Counted from the stretch's first letter, positions 1 through 8,912 are shown. The stretch: DNA of 64,000 bases from Erwinia aphidicola (GCF_024169515.1 NZ_JAMKCQ010000003.1:25903-89902); one strand, 5' to 3'. Numbers and translations are program-made. Notes: a model not told the origin generated them from the letters alone.

Positions 1-87
1 CTCATTGCTGAAGGCGTCAATCCGTTTGCCCGCGCGGCGGCAGAAAAATTGCCGTATTCATACGCCCATATAAATGCAAGCAACTGA
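1..87 (+). CDS. C-terminal end of an unidentified protein (5' truncated)
   Basis: An open frame runs from the window edge to a TGA at 85-87 and gives 28 residues ending SYAHINASN. I do not recognise the family. It lies outside the resolvase end of the Tn3-family module and no left inverted repeat is seen between it and tnpR, so it may be a transposon passenger gene or an interrupted host gene. The fragment is short and could be a chance frame. Confidence 0.25.
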   Translation, partial: LIAEGVNPFARAAAEKLPYSYAHINASN

Positions 88-183
88 TTATAATTATCCA
101 TTATGTCCCGGGTTATTTATGTGAAGATGTTTAGAGCTTCCGAGGCAGGAACCTGAAAAATTTTCATTTGTAGCGTCTGACCA

Positions 184-741
184 TCAGGAACGGCGCTGAT
201 GACTTTTCAACCGAAAGTAAGTTGCCCGAGAAATGCCGGTTTTCTCCATCACCAGCTTAATGGGAGTATCAAGGTGAATAAGTTCCAGAGCCATTCCCGA
301 TCTTTGATGAGGTTTTCGCCCAAACTTAACTCCTGCCGCCATCGCGACCACTCTGCCCTCGTTGGTACGCTCTAATATTCGTTCGCGTTCCGCCTCTGCA
401 ACAGCGGCAAGGATCTGAATCACCATTTTCCCCATCGTGCCTTCAGTACTCAGTCCATTCTCCAAAAATCGAATGGCTATTCCCTTTTTATAGCAAGCAT
501 CAACAATGTGGATCATATCTGCGGTATTGCGGCCAAGCCGGTCCATTTTGGTACAAATGATGATGTCGTCTTTTTCCGCTCGGGCAAGTAGCCGTTGTAG
601 TCCTTCGCGTTCGTCCGTGGCTCCCGACATCATATCAGTAAAAATTCGATCATCTCTGACACCTACAGATTTCAGCTCTGTGATCTGCGCCGTCAGTTTC
701 TGATGGCTGGTTGATACTCTTGCATATCCCAGTAATGCCAT
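184..741 (-). CDS. tnpR: Tn3-family resolvase TnpR (serine recombinase)
   Basis: 185-residue serine recombinase that would resolve cointegrates made by the adjacent TnpA at the res site between the two genes. The N-terminal catalytic domain has GYARVST with the nucleophilic serine at residue 10. DRLGRN near residues 67-72 and the AEAERERILERTNEG helix follow, and a Hin-like helix-turn-helix ends the protein (ISRATYFRLK). The length matches Tn3-type TnpR, about 185 residues. It is divergent from tnpA, the Tn3 arrangement in which TnpR bound at res also represses both genes. It appears intact. The subgroup is not determined. Confidence 0.93.
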   Translation of the reverse strand: MALLGYARVSTSHQKLTAQITELKSVGVRDDRIFTDMMSGATDEREGLQRLLARAEKDDIIICTKMDRLGRNTADMIHIVDACYKKGIAIRFLENGLSTEGTMGKMVIQILAAVAEAERERILERTNEGRVVAMAAGVKFGRKPHQRSGMALELIHLDTPIKLVMEKTGISRATYFRLKSHQRRS

Positions 742-762
742 ATTGGTCTCACAAATCGATAT

Positions 763-837
763 TGATACTGCGTAGTATCATAAGGCATAAATCACGATTT
801 TTGATACTCATGTTTGAAGTCGTTTTGAGAGGTATCA
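763..837. promoter_or_regulatory. Candidate res site between tnpR and tnpA
   Basis: The divergent intergenic region has a palindrome TGATACT-GCGT-AGTATCA at 763-780, then TGATACT at 802-808 and GGTATCA at 831-837 as a second, more widely spaced inverted pair. Repeated inverted half-sites between tnpR and tnpA are what TnpR-bound res subsites look like, and they would overlap both promoters. Subsite limits are inferred by eye. Confidence 0.6.
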
Positions 838-900
838 AAACTTATAATATTTGAGATGGTAAAAAAAAGAACAGAACTCCCGTTTACGAAAGGATGCGCA

Positions 901-3900
901 ATGAGTGATGACTTTCTTACCAGCGAACAGACAGAAAACTACGGTCGCTATGTGGCAGACCCAAATGAGGTTCAGCTGGCTCGGTATTTTCATCTGGATG
1001 AGCGTGACCTTGCTTTTATTAATCAGCGACGGGGAAAACATAACCGGCTGGGGATTGCACTTCAGCTGACTACGGCGCGCTTTCTGGGAACGTTTCTTCC
1101 TGATCCCCTTCAAATTCCCTCATTCATCCGTTTTTACATTGCGGCACAGTTGAACATCAGCCGACCAGAGATCCTTTCCCGGTATGCAGAAAGAGAAAAT
1201 ACCCGCTGGGAGCATCAGGGGCTTATCAAGCTCTATTATGATTATCATGATTTTGGTGATTTCCCCTGGTCATTCAGACTGAAGCGTTTGCTCTATACTC
1301 GCGCCTGGCTCAGCAATGAGCGTCCAGGTCTGCTGTTTGATTTTGCTACCGCATGGTTGCTGCAAAATAAGATCCTGCTACCCGCAGCCTCGACTCTGAC
1401 AAGGCTGATTGGCGAAGTACGCGAACGGGCAAGTCGACGATTATGGCGAAGGCTGGCTTTGTTGCCTGACAGCTGGCAGAAAACACAACTGGACGGTTTA
1501 CTTGAAATACCTGAAGGGCAGCGTATATCGGTGCTGGAGGAGATGCGAAAAGGTCCTGTCACTATCAGTGGGCCGTCATTTACAGACGCCCTGGAGCGAT
1601 ATACCCGACTGCGTAGCATGGAGTTTTCCCGGCTGAATTTCTCCGGTCTGCCTGCCATCCAGCTGCGGAATTTGGCCCGTTATGCCGGAATGGCTTCGGT
1701 GAAATACATTTCAAGAATGCCTGACGAACGGCGACTGGCCGTGCTTACTGCGTTTGTGAAAGCACAGGAAATTTCGGCGCTTGACGAGGCCGTGGATGTG
1801 CTGGATATGCTTATTCTGGATATCACGCGTTCTGCAAAAAATATCGGGCAGAAAAAGCGGCTCAGAACCCTAAAAGATCTTGATCGTGCCGCGCTATTAC
1901 TGGCACGGGCATGCACGTTATTACTTGATGAGAACACCGATGAAGCAGCTCTGCGGCAGGCTATTTTTCGCCGCATACCAAAGGACAAACTGGCTGAATC
2001 CGTCGGCAAGGTAAATGAGCTGGCGCGCCCGCAAGATACTCATTTTCAGAATGAAATGGTGGAACAATATGGACGGGTGAAGCGCTTCCTGTCCGCGATG
2101 TTGCGTGACTTACACTTTCAGGCCGCCCCAGCCGGGGAGCACACGTTGTCAGCAATCCATTATCTGGCCGAACTGAGTGGCTCAAAAAAGCGAATTCTCG
2201 ACGATGCACCAGAGCAAATCATTTCCGGCCCCTGGAAACGTCTGGTCTACGACAGAGATGGTAGGATTCTACGAGCGGGTTACTCGTTGTGCCTTCTCGA
2301 GCGCCTTCAGGATTCTTTGCGCCGTCGTGATCTCTGGCTGGAGAACAGTGACCGGTGGGGGGACCCGCGTCAAAAATTGCTTCAGGGAGCTGAATGGCAG
2401 GCACAACGCATCCCGGTATGTCGGGCGCTGGGTCATCCATCAGACGGAACTAAAGCAGCAGAACAACTGGCTACGCGGCTTGATGACACATGGAAATCAG
2501 TGGCTTCACGTTTTGCCTGCAACGCAGCGGTCAGCATAAGCAATGAAGGTAAGCATCCCTCACTGACGATTAGCAATCTGGATAAACTGGATGAGCCACC
2601 GGCACTGATACAATTGAATCGTCGGGTAAGAGAACTGATCCCTCCGGTTGATCTGACTGAGCTGTTGCTTGAAATAGATGCCCGAACCGGTTTTACCCGC
2701 GAATTCAGCCACGTCAGTGAATCAGGTGCTCGGGCGCAGGATCTCCAGGTCAGTCTGTGCGCAACACTGCTGGCAGAAGCCTGCAATATAGGGCATGAAC
2801 CCCTGATAAAGCATAATATTCCCGCGCTTACTCGCCATCGTCTGAGCTGGGTTAAACAAAATTATCTCAGGGCAGAAACGCTGGTCAGCGCTAATGCACG
2901 GCTGGTTGATTTTCAGTCCACGCTGCCGCTCGCGGGGTACTGGGGAGGTGGTGAGGTTGCCTCCGCAGATGGTATGCGTTTTGTCACACCGGTTAAAACG
3001 GTTAATTCCGGACCAAATCGTAAATACTTTGGTTCAGGACGCGGTATCACCTGGTACAACTTCGTCTCCGATCAGTACTCCGGTTTCCATGGCATTGTGG
3101 TTCCCGGTACGCTTCGTGATTCCATCTTTGTACTGGAAGGGCTTCTGGAGCAGCAGACCGGGCTGAATCCGGTAGAAATTATGACGGACACGGCAGGATC
3201 CAGCGATATCATTTTTGGCCTGTTCTGGTTACTGGGCTACCAGTTTTCCCCTCGTCTGGCCGATGCAGGCGGGGCGATATTCTGGCGGGCAGATAAAACG
3301 GCACATTATGGTGCCCTGAATGAGCTGGCCCGGGGATGTGTTGAACTGTCAAAAATAGAATCCCAATGGGATGAAATGATGCGAATGGCGGGCTCACTGA
3401 AGCTTGGGACCATCCATGCATCAGAGCTTATTCGTTCACTGTTGAAAAGTAGCCGACCATCTGGTCTGGCTCAGGCGATTATGGAAGTGGGCCGGGTCAA
3501 CAAGACGTTGTATCTTCTCAACTATATCGATGATGAGGATTACCGGCGTCGGATCCTCACTCAGCTCAACCGGGGAGAAGGACGCCATGCAGTGGCTCGA
3601 GCCATTTGCTACGGACAACGTGGTGAAATTAGAAAACGCTACCGTGAAGGGCAGGAAGATCAACTCGGTGCTCTGGGTCTGGTGACCAATGCGGTTGTGC
3701 TGTGGAACACACTTTACATGCAGGAGGCGTTGTCACATCTTCGCAAATCGGGGGAAACACCTGAAGAGGAGCATCTGGCAAGATTATCGCCGCTGATACA
3801 TGGCCATATAAATATGCTGGGGCATTATACGTTTTCGTTACCGGAAGATATTCTGAAGGGCGAGTTAAGACCGTTAAATTTCAATACAAACAATGAATTA

Positions 3901-3909
3901 AACTCTTAG
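901..3909 (+). CDS. tnpA: Tn3-family transposase TnpA
   Basis: Replicative DDE transposase of about 1002 residues, the normal size for the family. The start at 901 gives the typical N-terminus MSDDFLTSEQ and has AAAGGA just upstream; the frame is open back to 856 but without family-like sequence. N-terminal DNA-binding part: residues about 1-300. The C-terminal DUF4158/DDE region holds conserved blocks SADGMRF, MTDTAGSSDIIFGLFW and EDQLGALGLVTNAVVLWNT, which carry the catalytic acidic residues in the family. The TAG stop lies inside the outer inverted repeat at 3905-3942, so the gene reaches the very end of the element. No frameshift is seen, so it may be active. Confidence 0.95.
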   Translation: MSDDFLTSEQTENYGRYVADPNEVQLARYFHLDERDLAFINQRRGKHNRLGIALQLTTARFLGTFLPDPLQIPSFIRFYIAAQLNISRPEILSRYAERENTRWEHQGLIKLYYDYHDFGDFPWSFRLKRLLYTRAWLSNERPGLLFDFATAWLLQNKILLPAASTLTRLIGEVRERASRRLWRRLALLPDSWQKTQLDGLLEIPEGQRISVLEEMRKGPVTISGPSFTDALERYTRLRSMEFSRLNFSGLPAIQLRNLARYAGMASVKYISRMPDERRLAVLTAFVKAQEISALDEAVDVLDMLILDITRSAKNIGQKKRLRTLKDLDRAALLLARACTLLLDENTDEAALRQAIFRRIPKDKLAESVGKVNELARPQDTHFQNEMVEQYGRVKRFLSAMLRDLHFQAAPAGEHTLSAIHYLAELSGSKKRILDDAPEQIISGPWKRLVYDRDGRILRAGYSLCLLERLQDSLRRRDLWLENSDRWGDPRQKLLQGAEWQAQRIPVCRALGHPSDGTKAAEQLATRLDDTWKSVASRFACNAAVSISNEGKHPSLTISNLDKLDEPPALIQLNRRVRELIPPVDLTELLLEIDARTGFTREFSHVSESGARAQDLQVSLCATLLAEACNIGHEPLIKHNIPALTRHRLSWVKQNYLRAETLVSANARLVDFQSTLPLAGYWGGGEVASADGMRFVTPVKTVNSGPNRKYFGSGRGITWYNFVSDQYSGFHGIVVPGTLRDSIFVLEGLLEQQTGLNPVEIMTDTAGSSDIIFGLFWLLGYQFSPRLADAGGAIFWRADKTAHYGALNELARGCVELSKIESQWDEMMRMAGSLKLGTIHASELIRSLLKSSRPSGLAQAIMEVGRVNKTLYLLNYIDDEDYRRRILTQLNRGEGRHAVARAICYGQRGEIRKRYREGQEDQLGALGLVTNAVVLWNTLYMQEALSHLRKSGETPEEEHLARLSPLIHGHINMLGHYTFSLPEDILKGELRPLNFNTNNELNS

Positions 3910-3942
3910 CGTGGTTTTTTACATCATTGGACCTCGAACCCC
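3905..3942. repeat. Right 38-bp terminal inverted repeat of the Tn3-family transposon
   Basis: Read inward on the minus strand the repeat begins GGGGTTCGAGG and ends CCACGCTAAG. These are the GGGG start and ACGCTAAG end of Tn3-family repeats, and the length is 38 bp. It overlaps the last codons of tnpA. The matching left repeat is not found between position 1 and tnpR, so the element extends beyond the window to the left. Confidence 0.85.
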
Positions 3943-3974
3943 TCAGCCGAGAAACCCTGGAAAAGGACGATAAA

Positions 3975-4019
3975 GCGGACATCTCAATATAGCCAGAGGC
4001 GGACATCTTAATTTAGCCA
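3975..4019. repeat. Two 21-bp direct repeats, possible insertion-sequence end
   Basis: GCGGACATCT followed by CAATATAGCCA (3975-3995) and by TAATTTAGCCA (3999-4019) form two copies with two mismatches at a 24-bp period, just outside the Tn3 repeat. Multiple short terminal repeats of this kind occur at ends of IS21-family elements, but no istAB genes are present, so at most it is a remnant. The rest of 4020-4175 is AT-rich and holds nothing recognisable. Confidence 0.4.
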
Positions 4020-4175
4020 CTACATAATTAGTACACATAATACATCTTATGTTAAATTACCCCCCCTCTGCACATCCAGCAACTTTGACCTCATTACTTA
4101 ACCCTTTTGATTCATACCCTTCGCAGTAAGCCATTAATAATCACTTTAAAAATTCGCATCCCGAAAGATAATATC

Positions 4176-4209
4176 CTAACCTTATATAATTAAGATTATA
4201 TAAGGCCAG
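4176..4209. other. lox-like recombination site of the Cre-type recombinase
   Basis: A 34-bp site with the exact loxP architecture: 13-bp left arm CTAACCTTATATA, 8-bp spacer ATTAAGAT, 13-bp right arm TATATAAGGCCAG. The arms are inverted repeats matching at 11 of 13 positions. The left arm matches the P1 loxP arm at 9 of 13 positions, including TATA next to the spacer. The asymmetric spacer would give directionality. It lies 192 bp upstream of the Cre-like gene, as loxP lies upstream of cre in P1. That it is the substrate is inference. Confidence 0.65.
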
Positions 4210-4311
4210 ACATGAGAAATGAATCCCTGTATCATGTGGATCTGGGCCAGATCCTGCTTAGAAGGCGGCTGGCGGAATGCCCGCTTTATAAATGATTAAA
4301 ATATCGGCATC

Positions 4312-4366
4312 GCTACGTAAAATTTTGAGAACGATACCCCTGCGAATTATTCAGATTTCACGTAGC
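4312..4366. repeat. Inverted repeat upstream of the Cre-like gene
   Basis: GCTACGTAAAATTT (4312-4325) and AGATTTCACGTAGC (4353-4366) are near-perfect inverted arms separated by 27 bp, ending 35 bp before the recombinase start. The arms are too far apart for a lox core. An operator or accessory-protein site controlling the recombinase promoter is possible; no protein can be assigned. Confidence 0.4.
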
Positions 4367-4401
4367 GTTGCCAATCTCTGGCTGGATGAATACTGACCAA
4401 T

Positions 4402-5439
4402 ATGACTCAGATTGCCGGCTTCAGCAGCCCCAACTTGCTGACATCAATGGATGAAGACATTTCGCAAAGACTCGCCTCCTTCGTTAACCAGCGAGAGGCA
4501 TTCTCGTCTAACACGTGGAAACAGCTCCTCAGCGTCATGCGGGTATGTTGGCGCTGGGCACAAGAAAACCATCGTTCATTCCTGCCGATGTTGGCGGAAG
4601 ATCTACAGGATTATCTGCTGCATCTGCAGAATGCTGGCCGGGCAGCATCTACGATTTCAACGCATGCAGCTCTAATTTCTATGTTACACCGTAACGCCGG
4701 CTTCATTCCCCCTAACGTCTCGCCCGTTGTGGTGCGTGCCAGGAAGAAAATTAACCGTAAGGCAGTATCATCCGGTGAACGTACTGGCCAGGCGGTACCC
4801 TTCTGCAGGGTAGACCTCAATCGGCTTGATAAAATATGGCAAGCTTCACCTCGCCTGCAGCTGAAACGTGATTTGGCATTTTTGCATGTGGCATATAGTA
4901 CACTTCTTCGAATGAGCGAGATGTCGCGCCTGCGAGTGAGAGATATTAACCGAACTGAGGACGGCCGAATCATCCTTGATGTCGGTTGGACTAAAACCAT
5001 TCTTCATTCTGGTGGCATTGTTAAAGCGCTGAGTGCTCGCTCATCTCAGCGTTTAACAGAATGGATTGACGCCGCCGGACTGAACGACGAACCTGATGCG
5101 GTGCTGTTCTGCCCTATCCACCGTTCTAATAAGATTGTCAATGTGACTACGGCCCCTATGAGTGCGCCGAGTCTTGAAGATATCTTTTGTCGCGCCCGAA
5201 AAGCGATCTGCGAAAAAGAGCATGTGAAAACCAACAAGGGACGTTACGCAGGCTGGAGCGGACACAGTGCGCGCGTGGGGGCCGCACAGGATATGGCCAG
5301 AAAGGGCGTTCCACTCGCCCAGATTATGCAGGAAGGCACCTGGACTCAAACCCAGACTGTGATGCGCTATATACGTATGGTTGAAGCGCATAAAGGCGCA
5401 ATGGTTGCACTGATGGAAGAAGATGACGGTGTAATTTAA
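4402..5439 (+). CDS. Cre-like tyrosine recombinase (plasmid multimer resolution)
   Basis: 345-residue tyrosine recombinase that aligns along nearly its whole length with phage P1 Cre (343 residues). Shared blocks include REAFSSNTWKQLLSV, HLQNAGRAASTI, LAFLHVAYSTLLRMSEMSRL and GHSARVGAAQDMARKGV. All catalytic residues can be placed: R170, K198, H288, R291, W314 and nucleophile Y323 (Cre R173, K201, H289, R292, W315, Y324). The ATG at 4402 gives a Cre-like N-terminus. The most likely role is resolving plasmid dimers to monomers through the lox-like site at 4176-4209. A role in integrating DNA is less likely, since no phage genes are near. Confidence 0.9.
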   Translation: MTQIAGFSSPNLLTSMDEDISQRLASFVNQREAFSSNTWKQLLSVMRVCWRWAQENHRSFLPMLAEDLQDYLLHLQNAGRAASTISTHAALISMLHRNAGFIPPNVSPVVVRARKKINRKAVSSGERTGQAVPFCRVDLNRLDKIWQASPRLQLKRDLAFLHVAYSTLLRMSEMSRLRVRDINRTEDGRIILDVGWTKTILHSGGIVKALSARSSQRLTEWIDAAGLNDEPDAVLFCPIHRSNKIVNVTTAPMSAPSLEDIFCRARKAICEKEHVKTNKGRYAGWSGHSARVGAAQDMARKGVPLAQIMQEGTWTQTQTVMRYIRMVEAHKGAMVALMEEDDGVI

Positions 5440-5740
5440 GTGATTATTTATATTTTAATATTAGGTATAACTCACACTTAAATGCGTTTGTCGTCAATTG
5501 TCAGCGGCTTAACTGCTTCTGCGGGATCAAGTTCCAGGTAATTATCTCTAGCCAGTATTCATCCAATTTCAATCCCTATGCAGCCGTGGATCCGGTAGAA
5601 ATCACTGGAAAATTGTAGCCTTAAAGTACTGTCCAGGAGCAGCCAAGCTGCACCCAGAAGTCGGCCATCATGCCTGCAATCCTGTGCAGTTCGTTCACCT
5701 CCGGGTGCGCAAACCGGCATGATGGGGGCGAAGATATCGG
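5440..5740. other. Intergenic region without a recognisable gene
   Basis: No convincing coding sequence. The only structure seen is a 10-bp inverted repeat, CCATCATGCC (5665-5674) and GGCATGATGG (5716-5725), located between the convergent recombinase and secreted-protein genes. It has no T-run, so it is a weak terminator candidate. Confidence 0.4.
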
Positions 5741-6067
5741 CTATTTAGCAGACATCTCGCAGCGGGTATTTACCGATGGAATAAACGTTGTTGGCGTATC
5801 AGCTGATATGAAACCCCTCTGGAAGGTTAGTACAGACCTGCCATCGGCGAGGGTTCTGATAAAGATATCTCTGGCGACCTGATAATTGGACGTTCCACCA
5901 CGAGGAAAAACACCCATTACAAGTTTTTCTCCTTCATAACAGTAAATGCGGAAATCCCTGTCGTGTGATCCGGGAACGGCTACCCAGTCACTTTGCTGCT
6001 CTGCTGCACTGGATACGCCTGTGAACGTGAGAAAAACCAAACCTGCCAAGAGTGTCTGTAATTTCAT
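5741..6067 (-). CDS. Small secreted protein of unknown function
   Basis: 108-residue protein with a clear Sec signal peptide (MKLQTLLAGLVFLTFTGVSSA, cleavage probably after SSA at about residue 22). The mature part is about 86 residues with two cysteines (in YCYEG and NTRCE) that could form a disulfide in the periplasm. AGAGGC upstream of the ATG at 6067 supports the start. I do not recognise the family. It stands alone, convergent with the recombinase gene. Confidence 0.6.
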   Translation of the reverse strand: MKLQTLLAGLVFLTFTGVSSAAEQQSDWVAVPGSHDRDFRIYCYEGEKLVMGVFPRGGTSNYQVARDIFIRTLADGRSVLTFQRGFISADTPTTFIPSVNTRCEMSAK

Positions 6068-6230
6068 AGATGCCTCTGATTATCAAGAATGATTTAACTA
6101 TCGGCACCTTCACGCAGGATTTTAGTCTTTTATGCGCGTTTGCGCATGAAGGCCACAGCTGGTGTAGCAAATAACTCATCGGGTAAGGGGCGTCGGGACG
6201 CGGCGCAGCCGCCATGCTCACAGCCCCACT

Positions 6231-6368
6231 GATATTTAGTTACAACACCCATTTTAGAGCCACACAGTTCCGGGGCTTTGCAGTGGGGAGCTGGAAGCTT
6301 ACCGTTTCTATGGAGCTGAGGTTTACACAGAAAACTGGAACAGTATCGTGTGTGTTGTAACTAATATC
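6231..6368. repeat. 138-bp element bounded by inverted repeats (MITE-like)
   Basis: GATATTTAGTTACAACAC at 6231 and its near-complement GTGTTGTAACTAATATC, ending at 6368, are inverted ends; an 11-bp core AGTTACAACAC is perfect (6238-6248 and 6352-6362). The interior has no coding frame. The layout resembles a miniature inverted-repeat element or a long hairpin downstream of the gtr operon. No target duplication could be established. The remainder of 6068-6476 shows no gene. Confidence 0.4.
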
Positions 6369-6476
6369 CCTGTTATCTATTACTCCGGATTATCTGGGAA
6401 GATATCGTTAATAGATTATCTCGTATAATTTATATGGCATATTCATCCTTTTCTTTGCACTGACATGCTATCCAGC

Positions 6477-7985
6477 CTACTGAGCATCAGCCTCCACCAC
6501 CCCACCTGACTTACGGAAATCAATCACCAGGGTACTGTTGACAACATAGGCGTCATACTCGGGCCCCTGAGTAAGATAGTTACGCGGCTTTTCCGCCCGA
6601 ATCAGCTCATTCGCTCTGATTGATTTTAACGGTAAGTCGGCATGGGCGATTAGCGCCTGCCAAATCCAGGGTTCTGACTCGCCCAGCATTTTCATGCGTA
6701 TGTTGTTAATCAGGGGGAGATTTTTGATATTAGTTCGCACCTCAGGCGCATCATCTAATTGACCGATAAATGCCATGCTATCAATGCTGCGTGCGGGCAG
6801 TCGGTAGAAGTCACTTTTAATTTGAGCCATCACGCTAAACTCGTAGCGCTGGCTGTTGACCACCGTGTTAAAGCAGGCCAGCATCACCACCAGATGGTAC
6901 AGCAGCAGAACCCCGCTCAGCCCAGCTAACCACCGCCTCAATGCAGGCCATACCTGAACGCTGATATAAAAGCAGAACAGCAAAGTCACTCCCCAGGCTG
7001 CCAGCATGCGCGGAACAAAAACCGGGCTGGCCAGCATAAGCGAGAGTCCGGCAACGGATGCAATGGCCACTGGTAGTGTTGTTGACAGCAGCAGCAGAGT
7101 GGAGACATTGAACCTTTGCTGCTGCTTTAACCGGATTCCAGTAATGCCAAGGCCGACGGCAGCAAACAGAACAGGCCCCCAAACAAACCCGGCTCGCCAC
7201 CCAGGGTAAGCGCTGAAAAACAGCGAGTAATAACGTCTGATGCTTTCAGTCAGAATATGCAGCGCGCCCGGCCCGGGAGTCAGCAGCTGATTATGCTGCA
7301 TGCTGTATATATCCGCTTTATCAATCAGGGGGCCGCTGATGCCGTATTTATAGATCAGCACAGCGATCAGCAGCGCGAATATCTTAACGCCAAGCCATTG
7401 CCAGACGGGTAGATGTTGAACAATGCGGCATACAACCAGTAACGCCACGCAGCCAATAAACAGGTTTAAGCCGGACTGATACAGTGTCAGAACCATCAGC
7501 AAAAGCAGCACGTCAAGAATGAGCTGCTGCAACCCGCCCGGCCTCAGCTTCAGGCTGGCCACCATCGCAATGGCGAAGGCAAGCAGGATGGTCAGACTGT
7601 CATAGGCGTAAAGCAGGCACTGCACCAGAAAAGGGTTAAGGATGATGAACAGGGGGGGTATCAGCGCCCAATAGCCGGTGAGTGGGATGCGCAGCTTCTC
7701 GATATAGATCACCGAGGCAATGCTCAGCGCCAGCAGACCGATAAACAAATTAAGCGGTGAGATATCACTAAGGTTGCTGCTGAACGATAGCATCGACTGC
7801 AGCAGCCAGGTCATTGGCCGGCCATTGGACAGCCACGCCGAGGTGCTGCCATTAAATATCCGGTACAGATCGTCACGGTAATAAAGTTTGCTGGTCCAGA
7901 CCGGCAGGGTCGCCAGCAGCGCTATCACGAAGGTAAAGACTATCTGCCGTAAACGGGAAACGGGCTGAATCTCACTGGCCGTCAT
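6477..7985 (-). CDS. gtrC: GtrC-like O-antigen glucosyltransferase (membrane)
   Basis: 502-residue integral membrane protein with about ten hydrophobic segments through residue 380 and a polar C-terminal tail. Early motifs KLYYRDDLYR and NGRPMTW fit the GtrII-type glucosyltransferase family (Glucos_trans_II), whose periplasmic acidic loop transfers glucose from undecaprenyl-phosphate-glucose onto O-antigen. It overlaps gtrB by 14 bp and is third in a gtrA-gtrB-gtrC operon, the position of the strain-specific transferase. The sugar linkage cannot be read from the sequence. The third gene varies widely between strains, so the family name is firmer than the substrate. Confidence 0.82.
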   Translation of the reverse strand: MTASEIQPVSRLRQIVFTFVIALLATLPVWTSKLYYRDDLYRIFNGSTSAWLSNGRPMTWLLQSMLSFSSNLSDISPLNLFIGLLALSIASVIYIEKLRIPLTGYWALIPPLFIILNPFLVQCLLYAYDSLTILLAFAIAMVASLKLRPGGLQQLILDVLLLLMVLTLYQSGLNLFIGCVALLVVCRIVQHLPVWQWLGVKIFALLIAVLIYKYGISGPLIDKADIYSMQHNQLLTPGPGALHILTESIRRYYSLFFSAYPGWRAGFVWGPVLFAAVGLGITGIRLKQQQRFNVSTLLLLSTTLPVAIASVAGLSLMLASPVFVPRMLAAWGVTLLFCFYISVQVWPALRRWLAGLSGVLLLYHLVVMLACFNTVVNSQRYEFSVMAQIKSDFYRLPARSIDSMAFIGQLDDAPEVRTNIKNLPLINNIRMKMLGESEPWIWQALIAHADLPLKSIRANELIRAEKPRNYLTQGPEYDAYVVNSTLVIDFRKSGGVVEADAQ

Positions 7986-8904
7986 TTTTCTTCCTCAGCA
8001 CGCTCTCAATAATATAACGCGGCCTGTTCTTACTCTCGGTATACATGCGACCGATATATTCACCGAGAATACCAATGCCAATCAGCTGCACACCGCCGAG
8101 GAACAGCATGACCGTCATCAGCGAAGAATAGCCGGCAACCGCATTACCCCAGATAAATTTTGATAGCACAATCCAGATACCATAAAGCAGAGAAATAACA
8201 GCGACGACGCCGCCTATATAGGTCCACACGCGGAGTGGCAGTGTGGAAAATGAGGTAATACCGTCAAGGGCGAAATTCCACAAGCTCCAGCCGTTGAATT
8301 TCGTTTTACCCACCACGCGCGGCATCCTGGCATAGTCCAGAATAGCGGTCTTGCCCCCCACCCACGGCATCATGCCTTTCATAAACACGGTGTGCTCGGG
8401 AAGTGAACAGATCGCATCAACCGTATTGCGCGATAACAGGCGAAAATCGCCAACGTTCTCTTCAATCTTCTCGCGCGCTAACACGTTATGCATTTTGTAA
8501 TACCAGCGCGAGGAGATACGTTTCAGGAAGGAATCAGCACTCCGATCGCTGCGCCGCGCCAGTACCATATCCACCCCCTTCTGCTGCCAGATGGTGACCA
8601 GCTCGGGAATAAGCTCTATGGGGTCCTGCATATCAACGTCCAGCGGAATAACGGCATCGCCAGTAGAATAATTAAATCCCGCCAGCAGAGCGGCTTCTTT
8701 GCCGAAATTACGACGCAAATTAACCAGCACCAGCCTCTCATCGTTGGCTATCAGTCGCTCAATCACCTCGGCGGTGCTGTCACTACTGCCGTCATTAACA
8801 AATATAAGTTCCAGCTGCAGATCGCCGAGGATATCCAGCGCGCGGTAAAAAACCGGTACGGCCTCATCCTCATTCCACACGGGCACCACCAGAGATATCA
8901 GCAT
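7972..8904 (-). CDS. gtrB: Bactoprenol glucosyltransferase GtrB
   Basis: 310-residue family 2 glycosyltransferase that charges undecaprenyl phosphate with glucose from UDP-glucose on the cytoplasmic face. Visible motifs are LISLVVPVWNEDE at the N-terminus, NDGSSDST, and the metal/nucleotide motif LDVDMQDP. Two C-terminal hydrophobic hairpins (residues about 225-300) are typical of GtrB. The start at 8904 (MLISLVV) is chosen because the longer upstream reading overlaps gtrA and has no family sequence. It lies 8 bp after gtrA and overlaps gtrC. Confidence 0.93.
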   Translation of the reverse strand: MLISLVVPVWNEDEAVPVFYRALDILGDLQLELIFVNDGSSDSTAEVIERLIANDERLVLVNLRRNFGKEAALLAGFNYSTGDAVIPLDVDMQDPIELIPELVTIWQQKGVDMVLARRSDRSADSFLKRISSRWYYKMHNVLAREKIEENVGDFRLLSRNTVDAICSLPEHTVFMKGMMPWVGGKTAILDYARMPRVVGKTKFNGWSLWNFALDGITSFSTLPLRVWTYIGGVVAVISLLYGIWIVLSKFIWGNAVAGYSSLMTVMLFLGGVQLIGIGILGEYIGRMYTESKNRPRYIIESVLRKKNDGQ

Positions 8905-8912
8905 TCCGATCC

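Noticed and set aside
1..183. Left terminal repeat of the Tn3-family transposon
   Set aside because: No GGGGTTCGAGG-type sequence is present to the left of tnpR, so the end lies outside the window.
4212..4295. 27-residue frame just after the lox-like site
   Set aside because: No ribosome site or family similarity; it is probably chance.
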